From: Jiangella sp. DSM 45060
GTDB lineage: Bacteria > Actinomycetota > Actinomycetes > Jiangellales > Jiangellaceae
DNA: 64,000 nt
Assembly (NCBI RefSeq): GCF_900105175.1
Contig: NZ_LT629771.1
Coordinates: 4,730,501 to 4,794,500 of the forward strand
Direction: 5' to 3'
Shown: piece after piece, positions 15,616 to 23,383 of the stretch
How the letters are laid out: every line of letters begins with the position of its first letter
Numbering within the stretch: the stretch's first letter is position 1
Translations under genes and position numbers: made by a program
The notes under the pieces: model-generated
Told to the model about the DNA's origin: nothing
The model's input: only the letters and a program-made list of their open reading frames with translations
Databases searched by the model: none

Positions 15616-17711
15616 TTGGCCAGATCCGCGCCGGCGTTCAGGTGCTCGTTGAACGGCGGGTACACGTTGGAGTTGAGGAAGTCGTCCATCGGGAACTTGT
15701 CGCGCAGCCACTGGTTGTAGGCCTCGCTCTCGAAGTCGAACTCGGGCGGGTTGCTGCCCGGCTTGATCGCCTCTGGCGGCGGCGCACCGTAGCGGTCACC
15801 GCCCTGGTTGGCCTCGTCGATGTACTCCTGGTCGAAGTACCCGCTGGCCAGCATCTGGTTGAGGATCATCTTCTCGAGATCCTCCTTCTCGCTGGCCGAC
15901 AGCTCCGAGTAGTCGCCGCTGGCGGTGCCTTCGGACTCGCCCAGGGCGCTCTCGATCTGGCCGGTGATCTGCCCGTACGCGAACGCCGACCACTTGCCGG
16001 CCGGTTCGAGGCCGGGGAGCGAGGTCAGCGCGCCGAAGATCTCCGAGCGCGCCTCGGCCGCCTTCTGCTCCAGCTCCTCGTTGTCGAGCGCGCCCCGGTA
16101 GGCGCCGTTGATGACCCAGCCCAGGGTGGCCGCCATCTCGTTGGTGGCCGTGGTGAGCCCGGGCACGTTCTGGCCCTGCAGCATGGCGACCGGGGCCGGC
16201 GGCGGCGTGCCGTCGTCGAGCGCGTCCTGCAGCGCCTGCGACATGCGCCACTGCGAGGCGGCCCCGACGCCGGCGAGCACGGTGTCGATGTGCTCCTGCT
16301 GTCCGTCCTCACCGAAGGTGCTGAGGAGCTGCTGGATCATCTCGGGGTTCATCGCCGCGCCGTAAGGGGCGCCGTCGCCGAGCAACTCGGTCTCGGGGTC
16401 GACCGTCCAGCCGTTGTTGATGGCGCCGTCGGGCTGCCCGGTGCGAGCCACCCGCATGAGGTCCGGTGCGTAGGACGCGAGCATGTCGGCCACCGGCCCG
16501 CGCAGGCCGTTCCACATGTCCCAGCCGTCATTGGCGCCGATGCCGAAGACACCGCCGTCGGCGTCGTCGCCGGTGACGTCCCCGAGGAGGGTGAACGTCT
16601 GGGAGGCGATGGTGGCCGAGGTCGCGCCCGTCTCCTCGCCGTTGCGGTATGTCGTGGTGGCCGCCTGCAGGGCGAGGCCGAGGTTGCCGCCGTCGTCGCC
16701 GTAGGTGACCGTGCCCCAGTCACGTTCCTGCAGGAAGTACTGCAGCCGCGAGTTCATCTGCATCTTGGTGCCCTCGACGTCGACCTCCTCCGTCCCGCCT
16801 TGGGAGAAGAAGTCCTGCGCGGCCAGCGGGTTGTGCGACAGCGTCAGCATGAACTGCGCCATGACGTCGACGACCGGCTTGCCGGTGGTGGGGTCGATCA
16901 CCGGGTCCATGTGGTTGGACTTCGGCCCCCAGACGGCGCCGTCCTCGCCCTCGTTCTCGTAGTCGTAGAGGTCGTCGCCGACCTCGTTGAGGAACTCCCG
17001 CGAGTACACGCCCTGCGACATCAGCAGCGCGAGGTACTGCGCCTGGTCGTTCGGCGCGTCGCCGCCTTCGCCGTGCGCCTTCGCGGTGATGGCGCTGGAC
17101 CACTGGTCGGCGTAGTCCTGCGGCATGGCGAGGTCGCCGGTGTTGCGGGTCGCGGTGCCGAAGAGCGTGCCGAGGCCGGTGTAGAGCTGCTGGCGCTCGT
17201 CGCTCATGTCGTGGTTCTGGTCGCCGTTGGCCTCGGCAAGGGCGTCGTAGGTGTCGAGCAGCGACGCCATCTGCTCCGGCGAGATGTTCTTCGCCAGGCC
17301 GGCGGCGAAGTACGGGTCGTTGGCGTTGGCGAGGATCTCCTCGATCACCTCCGGCGGGATGTCGCCACGGGAGTCGATCAGCGCCTGCGCGGCGTCCTCG
17401 CCGTTCTGCTGCGCCTCCTCGGGCGAGACCTGCGAGATCTTGCTCTCGTCGATCTCGACGCTGCCGGCCGGCCACTCGGGGTTGGAGTTCTCCAGCGACT
17501 CGGCCAGCGACAGCCGCCGGCGCACGCCGGGCAGCTCGGTGTCGGCCCAGTCGATGGCGTTCTGCACCTGGGTGCCGAGGTCATGGTCGATGTCGAAGCG
17601 GGTGATGGCGTTCGTGAGGTCGGTCTTCGCCTCGGTGAGGCGCTCCTTGCCGTTCTCGACGCCCGTGACGAGGTTGCGGAACTCGTTCACGATGATCTGG
17701 GCCTTGGCCAC
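15612..17711 (-). CDS. large T7SS-linked protein, DUF6571-like
   Basis: 699 residues, no signal peptide. An N-terminal helical domain ends LPGVRRRLSLAESL (60-73). Next comes DPYFAAGL (132-139) followed by a helical segment ending TGDLAMPQDYADQW, then a long C-terminal region with the pattern LSHNPLAAQDFF ... LQYFLQERDWGTVTYGDDGGNLGLALQAAT. This combination resembles DUF6571-type actinobacterial proteins found near type VII secretion genes. The start is GTG 17711 behind AGGAG. It is preceded by a small WXG-like gene (37-bp gap) and the EccC ATPase, and coupled to a lipoprotein downstream. A secreted structural protein or polymorphic toxin-like substrate is likely; no catalytic toxin domain was recognised. 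Confidence 0.8.
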   Translation of the reverse strand: MAKAQIIVNEFRNLVTGVENGKERLTEAKTDLTNAITRFDIDHDLGTQVQNAIDWADTELPGVRRRLSLAESLENSNPEWPAGSVEIDESKISQVSPEEAQQNGEDAAQALIDSRGDIPPEVIEEILANANDPYFAAGLAKNISPEQMASLLDTYDALAEANGDQNHDMSDERQQLYTGLGTLFGTATRNTGDLAMPQDYADQWSSAITAKAHGEGGDAPNDQAQYLALLMSQGVYSREFLNEVGDDLYDYENEGEDGAVWGPKSNHMDPVIDPTTGKPVVDVMAQFMLTLSHNPLAAQDFFSQGGTEEVDVEGTKMQMNSRLQYFLQERDWGTVTYGDDGGNLGLALQAATTTYRNGEETGATSATIASQTFTLLGDVTGDDADGGVFGIGANDGWDMWNGLRGPVADMLASYAPDLMRVARTGQPDGAINNGWTVDPETELLGDGAPYGAAMNPEMIQQLLSTFGEDGQQEHIDTVLAGVGAASQWRMSQALQDALDDGTPPPAPVAMLQGQNVPGLTTATNEMAATLGWVINGAYRGALDNEELEQKAAEARSEIFGALTSLPGLEPAGKWSAFAYGQITGQIESALGESEGTASGDYSELSASEKEDLEKMILNQMLASGYFDQEYIDEANQGGDRYGAPPPEAIKPGSNPPEFDFESEAYNQWLRDKFPMDDFLNSNVYPPFNEHLNAGADLAK

Positions 17712-17748
17712 TGCTCATTCTCCTGCCGCGTGCATGGTCATGCGGATC

Positions 17749-18036
17749 TCAGCCGGCCCAGTTGGCGCGTGGGTCGTCGGACGCCACCTTGTCGGGCTCG
17801 CCGTCATATCTGTTCTCGATCGCGGTGCCGGCGTTCTCGCCGGCGTTGCCCGCGGTGCGGTGGTGATCTTTCAGGGCGGTCGAGAAGGTGTCGGCCGTGG
17901 TGCTCGTCCACGCCTCCTTCTCGAGCGCGTCCTCCGCCTCGAAGAAGGCGAAGCTGCAGATGCTGGCCTTGCCGCGGAGAGTGGGCATCTGCTCGCCCAG
18001 GGCCAGCTTGTACGCGTTGTCGACCTCGTCGCTCAC
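17749..18036 (-). CDS. small WXG100-like protein (W-T-S turn)
   Basis: 95 residues, helical, with EKEAWTSTTADTFSTAL at the centre, where W-T-S replaces the classical W-x-G turn. The start is GTG 18036 with AGGACG upstream, 22 bp after the EccC stop. Its position between the secretion ATPase and a large putative substrate fits a secreted partner or dedicated chaperone for the 699-residue protein, comparable to the 13191-13589/13586-14653 pair. The WXG assignment rests on size, helicity and context. Confidence 0.75.
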   Translation of the reverse strand: MSDEVDNAYKLALGEQMPTLRGKASICSFAFFEAEDALEKEAWTSTTADTFSTALKDHHRTAGNAGENAGTAIENRYDGEPDKVASDDPRANWAG

Positions 18037-18058
18037 GGTAGTCGTCCTGTCTTCTGTG

Positions 18059-21000
18059 TCATGGCTGTTCCAGCTTCGTCTCGGGCACCTGCACCAGCTG
18101 CCACTGCCCGGCGGCCGAGAACAGGCCGCGGCCGGGCGGCATGCCGCCGGTCATCGACCGGGGAAGCTTGATGCCGAAGTGGTCGCCGTCGGCTGTCGCG
18201 CCCGGCGACAGCAGCACGCCGGACCGCGACTTCTTCAGCACCGCGGCCGGGCCGCGGTAGCTGCTGCCGAGGTCGTCGGTGGTGCCGGCGGCGACGATGA
18301 CGCTGCCGGTGTCGCGCAGTTTCGGCAGGTGCTTGGTGAGGAGGTCGACCATCCAGCCGTCGACGCCCATCAGCTCGAGGTCGTCGACGACGACGGCGGT
18401 GGGCCGGCCGCCCTTCTCGGGGACCATCGACTCCCACAGCCGGGTGCCCTCGTCCTTGTCGAGCTCGAGGTCGACGACGGCCTCGACGCCGGGCCGGCCC
18501 TCGAGGTCGCGCAGCGGGCTGCGCCGCGGCGTGATGATCAGGACCTTCCAGTCGCGCTCCAGCATCGACCGGGCCATCGTCAGCAGCGCGGTGCTGCGGC
18601 CGGAGCGGCGCGGGCCCAGCACGAGGATGCCGGGACCGTGGTCGATGGCGTCGAGCGAGCGCAGGGTCAGGGTGTCGCCGCCGACCGCGAGCGGCAGCTC
18701 CGTGGGCGCCAGCGGCCGCTCGGCCAGCTCGAGAGCGTCGGCGTAACTGATGCGCGACGGCAGCTGGTCGACCCGGAACGGCAGCTGACGGCGCGGCACG
18801 TCGGCGTGGCGCTCCTTGGCCTCGCGCGCGATCTGCTGCAGCGCGGCCACCTGTGCGGTGCCCTCGACGTCGTCGGTGAGCAGCGCGACCTGGGTCTCGC
18901 GCAGGCCCTCGGCGCGGAAGCCGCGGCCGGCCGGCATGTGTTCGGGCACCTTCTTCGGGTGCATGCCGATGTTGCCGAAGTCGCTGGCGTCGTTCATGCG
19001 CAGCATCATCTTGTCCTCGACCAGCGCGGACACCCGGCCGACCAGCGCGGTGCGGTCGGCCGTCATGACGACCTTGATGCCGACGCCGGAGCCCTCCTGC
19101 AGGATCTGCAGCCACTGGTCGATGAGCCGGCCGCTGTCGAAGCTCTCGAACGACTGGACGAACCCCTCCCAGCGGTCGAACAGCACCAGCAGGTACGGCA
19201 GGCGGTCGGCGGGCGCCGCGGCGGCACGCTGCTCGCTGAGGTCGGAGTAGCCCTGCTCGGCCAGCAGCTGCTGGCGCCGGCCGATCTCGGCGCGGATGCG
19301 TGCGGACAGCGCGGACAGCCGCTCGGGCTGGTCGCGGCTGACGACGGCGCCGGTGTGCGGCAGCCCGACCATCGGCAGCAGCGCGTTGTTGCCGCAGTCG
19401 ATGCCGTAGAGGTGGACGTCGCGCGGCGAGACCTCGCGGCCGACCAGCCCGGCGATGGCCCGCAGCACGGTGGACCGGCCGCTGCGCGGCGCACCGATGA
19501 TGCCGAAGTGGCCGCCGGCGGACAGCTCGTAGAACGCGACGGTGCGGCTCTGCTCGCGCGGGACGTCGACGATGCCGAACGGGATGCGGATCTCGCGGCC
19601 GCGCTCGATGACGGACGCGGGGTCGGCCAGGACCTCGTCGAGCGTGACGACGTCGTCGAGCGGCGGCAGCCACGGCGGCGGCGGCGCGCTGATGCCGGTG
19701 TTGGCCGACGCCGCGTTGATCGCGGTGACCAGGCTCTCGAGATCGGTCGGGATGGAGACGTCCTCGTCCTTCTCGCCGTCGTCGTTCTTCTGCGGCGTCC
19801 GGCCGAGCTCGTCCCAGTGCAGCGCACGGAGGTCGACCGACACCGCGGCGCCGGGCTGGTGCGGCCGGCCGCCCACCCGGGAGGACTGGAACGGCACCAG
19901 CGACGACGCGCCCAGCCGGGCGTAGGCGCGGCCGGGCGTGGACTTGGAGATCTCCGCCGCGTCCTTCGCCTCGATGACGTCCTGGCTGTCGTTGCCGTCG
20001 GTGACCCGCAGCGCGATGCGCAGGTTGGTGTTGGACTTGATCTCGGCGCTGACGACACCGGCAGGGCGCTGGGTGGCCAGCAGCAGGTGCACGCCGAGCG
20101 ACCGGCCCCGGCGGGCGATGTCGACGAGGCCCTTGACGAAATCGGGCAGCTCGGTGACCAGCGCGGCGAACTCGTCGATGATGATCATCAGCCGCGGCAT
20201 CGGCTCGTCGTCGGGCTCCTTGCCCGCGAGGTAGTCCTCGATGTCCTTCTTCCCCGCGTGCGCCAGCTGGTGCTCGCGGCGGTGCAGCTCGGCCGCCAGG
20301 CTGTCCAGCGCACGGGTGGTGAGGTGGCCGTCGAGGTCGGTGACCATGCCGACCGTGTGCGCGAGGTTGTTGCAGTCCTTGAACGCCGCGCCGCCCTTGT
20401 AGTCGACCAGCACGAACGTCATCTCGTCCGGCCGGTTGGCGACCGCGAGCGAGGCGATCAGCGTCTGCAGCAGCTCGGACTTGCCGGAACCGGTGGTGCC
20501 GGCCACCAGGCCGTGCGGGCCGTCGGACCTGACGTCGACGGCGAACGGGCCGTCCATGCCCTCGCCGATGACCGCCTTGGTGGTGCGTCCGACGGTGGTC
20601 CACCAGCCCTGGATCGCCTCGGGCGTGGGCGGGTCGAGCTTGAGGACGTCGAGCAGGCGGCTCGACGACGGCAGCGACGACGAGAGGTCCTCGGAGCTGA
20701 CGTCCTTGACCGGCGCGAGCGCCCGGCCGAGCCGCTCGCACCACGCGGCGGACACGACGTCGAGGCGGATGCCCTCGACCGTCGGGTGGCCGGTGCGGCG
20801 CACGGTGGCGCTGCCGTCGGGCGCGATGGCGACGACGACCTTGCACTCCTCGGGCAGCAGCCGCTCGTCGGCGTCGATGCAGAGGAAGTCGATGCCGACG
20901 CGGGGGCCGTCGCGCAGCAACGTGATGAGGCCGGGCAGCAGCCGGATGCGGCGGGCGCCGTCGAGCACCACCAGCAGCGGCGGGAAGGTGATGTCGCGGG

Positions 21001-22732
21001 AGGCCAGCATGCCGCCGCTGCGGTCGTTCAGCGCGGCCTTGCGCCGCTCCATGATCGACATCAGCTCGGCGACGCGCCGGTTGGTGGTCTCCTCGTCGGC
21101 GCCGATGCCCGCGATGACGTCGGAGTCCTCGCCCCGGCGCACGTGCGGCAGCCAGCGCATCCAGTTCCAGGCCGGGCCGCCCTCGGCGTCGGAGAGCACG
21201 ACGATGTCGACGTCGGCCGGGCTGTGCAGCGTGGCGACCTGCGCGGCCATCCAGCCGGCCACCTGGCGGCGGACGTCGTCGCGGCCGGCCACGCCGGTGA
21301 CGCCGGCCTGCTCGAGCGGCACGCCGACCGGGACGTCGGGCGCCGTCCAGTGCAGCACCCGCTCGTGCTCCTCGCGCGCGGGGTCGGTCATCGACACCTC
21401 GCTGGGGACGTCGGCGGTGCCGACCCGCACGTGCATGAAGTCGGGGTCGGTGCGGCGGCGCTCCCACAGCTGCGCGCGCGGGCCGGTGGCGAACAGCAGC
21501 AGGGCCGCGGGGTCGGGGAAGTCGCGCCGACGCGCGGACCGCTCGGTCACCAGGCCCTCGTAGGCCTGGTTCTCGATGCGGGCCATGCGCTCGACGTAGT
21601 TCTTCATGTCGTCGTGGTAGCGGTTCTGCTGCTGGTTCTTCGTGCTGCGGTAGCGCGAGATCATCATGATCGGCGTGATGACCATGATCATCAGGCTGAA
21701 CGGCGACCGGGTGAAGTAGAACATCGCGCCGCCCATGATCATCGGGGCCATCGCGATGGCCCACGGCATGGGCTCCTTGTCGGGCTTGCGCGGCTCGTGC
21801 GGCAGCCGGAACTCCGTCTGCCGGGGCGGCGGCAGCAGCCGCGGCGGGCGGTTGTAGTCGAGCGTCATGCCGCCCGGGCTGGGCGACAGCGACGCGTCGG
21901 GGTCGACCGGCAGCGCCAGCTCCAGCACGACGTCGCCGACCACCAGCGCGCCGCCCGGCGGCCACGGCACGGGCGCGTCGACGGCCACGCGGTCGAGGTG
22001 CATGAACGGGCGGTCGGCCTCGGGGTCGACGGTGAGGTTGGGGTGCTTGAGCCGGGCCAGCTCCTCCATGCGCTTCTTGAACCGCCGCTTCCGCCTCCGC
22101 TTGCGCTTGCGGCCGGTGGGCTCGTCGTCGTCCTTCGGCACCACGATAGGGCCCTCCAGCGGACGCTCCCGCGCCGGCGGCGGCACCAGGACGCCGACCA
22201 GCGACGGGTCGGGCGTCAGCGTGACCGTGCCGTCGACGGTGACGTCGAGCCGGGCGGCCACGGGCGGGGTGTCCTCGCCGTAGAGGTGGACGGCGGAACC
22301 GGCCCGGCTGCCGATCTCGTGGCTGCCGGGCGAGAGGTAGTCGACGCGGCCGGAGCCCGGCCCGGACACGGTGCGCACCTGGACGACGCCGGTGCGCTCG
22401 CCGAACACGTCGGGCAGCGGCCTGCCGACGCCGACCAGGGCGCCGTTGCGCAGCGGCGACTCGGCCACCTTGACGGCGGGCTCGAGCGGGACGCCGGCGA
22501 GGTAGAGGGTGGGCGGGAGGGCGCCCTCGGTCAGGGCGTCGTCGAGGACGCTCTCGCCGACGACGCCGAGGTGGCGGCCGGCGGTGTGGAGGATCTGCGG
22601 CTCGGCGGCCGGGCGGACGCGGGCAGCGAGTTGCCGGGCGATGTCAGCGACAGTGGCATCGTCCTCGCAGTCGACGGCGAGGTCGACGATGTCGCCATCG
22701 CCCGATGCGGTGGCGCTCAGCAGCAGCCGCAC
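18059..22732 (-). CDS. eccC: type VII secretion ATPase EssC/EccC with FHA-like N-terminus
   Basis: 1557 residues. The N-terminal ~250 residues resemble the FHA-type domains of EssC. A basic stretch (GRKRKRRRKRR) follows, then two membrane segments (about 325-365), then three FtsK/SpoIIIE ATPase domains. Domain 1 has an intact Walker A (GTTGSGKS, about 745) and Walker B (LMIIIDEF). Domains 2 and 3 have GAPRSGRST (about 1080) and GPRRSGRST (about 1373), with Arg in place of the Walker lysine; domain 2 has FDRW at the Walker B site. The start is GTG 22732. It hexamerises at the membrane and drives export of WXG100 substrates. No EccB, EccD, EccE or mycosin gene is in the window. Confidence 0.93.
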   Translation of the reverse strand: MRLLLSATASGDGDIVDLAVDCEDDATVADIARQLAARVRPAAEPQILHTAGRHLGVVGESVLDDALTEGALPPTLYLAGVPLEPAVKVAESPLRNGALVGVGRPLPDVFGERTGVVQVRTVSGPGSGRVDYLSPGSHEIGSRAGSAVHLYGEDTPPVAARLDVTVDGTVTLTPDPSLVGVLVPPPARERPLEGPIVVPKDDDEPTGRKRKRRRKRRFKKRMEELARLKHPNLTVDPEADRPFMHLDRVAVDAPVPWPPGGALVVGDVVLELALPVDPDASLSPSPGGMTLDYNRPPRLLPPPRQTEFRLPHEPRKPDKEPMPWAIAMAPMIMGGAMFYFTRSPFSLMIMVITPIMMISRYRSTKNQQQNRYHDDMKNYVERMARIENQAYEGLVTERSARRRDFPDPAALLLFATGPRAQLWERRRTDPDFMHVRVGTADVPSEVSMTDPAREEHERVLHWTAPDVPVGVPLEQAGVTGVAGRDDVRRQVAGWMAAQVATLHSPADVDIVVLSDAEGGPAWNWMRWLPHVRRGEDSDVIAGIGADEETTNRRVAELMSIMERRKAALNDRSGGMLASRDITFPPLLVVLDGARRIRLLPGLITLLRDGPRVGIDFLCIDADERLLPEECKVVVAIAPDGSATVRRTGHPTVEGIRLDVVSAAWCERLGRALAPVKDVSSEDLSSSLPSSSRLLDVLKLDPPTPEAIQGWWTTVGRTTKAVIGEGMDGPFAVDVRSDGPHGLVAGTTGSGKSELLQTLIASLAVANRPDEMTFVLVDYKGGAAFKDCNNLAHTVGMVTDLDGHLTTRALDSLAAELHRREHQLAHAGKKDIEDYLAGKEPDDEPMPRLMIIIDEFAALVTELPDFVKGLVDIARRGRSLGVHLLLATQRPAGVVSAEIKSNTNLRIALRVTDGNDSQDVIEAKDAAEISKSTPGRAYARLGASSLVPFQSSRVGGRPHQPGAAVSVDLRALHWDELGRTPQKNDDGEKDEDVSIPTDLESLVTAINAASANTGISAPPPPWLPPLDDVVTLDEVLADPASVIERGREIRIPFGIVDVPREQSRTVAFYELSAGGHFGIIGAPRSGRSTVLRAIAGLVGREVSPRDVHLYGIDCGNNALLPMVGLPHTGAVVSRDQPERLSALSARIRAEIGRRQQLLAEQGYSDLSEQRAAAAPADRLPYLLVLFDRWEGFVQSFESFDSGRLIDQWLQILQEGSGVGIKVVMTADRTALVGRVSALVEDKMMLRMNDASDFGNIGMHPKKVPEHMPAGRGFRAEGLRETQVALLTDDVEGTAQVAALQQIAREAKERHADVPRRQLPFRVDQLPSRISYADALELAERPLAPTELPLAVGGDTLTLRSLDAIDHGPGILVLGPRRSGRSTALLTMARSMLERDWKVLIITPRRSPLRDLEGRPGVEAVVDLELDKDEGTRLWESMVPEKGGRPTAVVVDDLELMGVDGWMVDLLTKHLPKLRDTGSVIVAAGTTDDLGSSYRGPAAVLKKSRSGVLLSPGATADGDHFGIKLPRSMTGGMPPGRGLFSAAGQWQLVQVPETKLEQP

Positions 22733-22792
22733 GTTCCCGTCCCCGTTTCCGCGGTGGGCCTGCCGGCCCGTTCACGACATAGTTTACCTGCG

Positions 22793-22831
22793 CAGGTGGC
22801 CCACATCCTCGGCGAGAATGCGGGCCACCTG
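22793..22831 (-). terminator. hairpin between esx and eccC
   Basis: CAGGTGGCCC and GGGCCACCTG form a perfect 10-bp stem with an inner CTC/GAG pairing, in the 119-bp gap after the WXG100 gene and before eccC. There is no T run, so it is more likely a partial terminator or processing signal that lets the small substrate be made in excess of the ATPase. Confidence 0.5.
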
Positions 22832-22851
22832 TCGCAAAAGCGTTCCGGCCG

Positions 22852-23124
22852 TCAGATACGATCCGGCTCGCCCGTCGCCTCGGCGATGTTGTTGTGGTTG
22901 ATCCGCACGTCGTCGGCGGCACCGGTCAGCGCGTCCCGGAGCGTGTCGAGGTTCGTGCGGTACTCCTCCCAGGCATTCCGGAAGTCGTCCGCGTAACGGC
23001 CGGTCCACACGGCGTTGCCGACGCCGGTGTCGACCTCCTTCTTGATGGTGTCCGCGGACTCGGAGTTCCTGGTGAACGTCCCGTGGAGCTCCCGAAGAGT
23101 GGGAAGATCTGCACCAACACCCAT
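22852..23124 (-). CDS. WXG100 (ESAT-6-like) protein
   Basis: 90 residues with two predicted helices joined by the turn VWTGRYADDFRNAWEEYR, a canonical W-x-G followed by the Y/F-x-x-x-F pattern. It starts MGVGADLPTLREL; the GAGGGAG upstream serves as RBS. It is the first gene of the secretion operon, behind the promoter at 23187-23214, and is the expected secreted substrate of the EccC ATPase. C-terminal residues end ATGEPDRI; no clear YxxxD/E export signal is seen, so export may need a heterodimer partner. Confidence 0.88.
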   Translation of the reverse strand: MGVGADLPTLRELHGTFTRNSESADTIKKEVDTGVGNAVWTGRYADDFRNAWEEYRTNLDTLRDALTGAADDVRINHNNIAEATGEPDRI

Positions 23125-23186
23125 TGTTCTCTACTCCCTCGTGAATAACTACGCCCCACCGCGTCGGGTGCGGCACGACACTTCAA

Positions 23187-23214
23187 ATTCTACCGGTCGT
23201 CGCGCAATTTGCAA
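23187..23214 (-). promoter_or_regulatory. promoter of the type VII secretion operon
   Basis: Minus strand TTGCAA (23214-23209), 16-bp spacer, TAGAAT (23192-23187), about 63 bp before the WXG100 start. It lies in a conspicuously AT-rich stretch (23130-23383) compared with the rest of the window. Confidence 0.6.
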
Positions 23215-23383
23215 CTTCTACGACGGCCTTTTTCTGAATTTCTCGGAGCGCATCCATAAATGGCAACGACACATGACCCGCAGGCCAATTCACGACCGCG
23301 GACAGGACAATTGCGTGCCCATTCATGAATGATTCCCGAGACGTTTCGGGGTACCTCCTTCGGAAATGATCGAGGGTTTCGAA

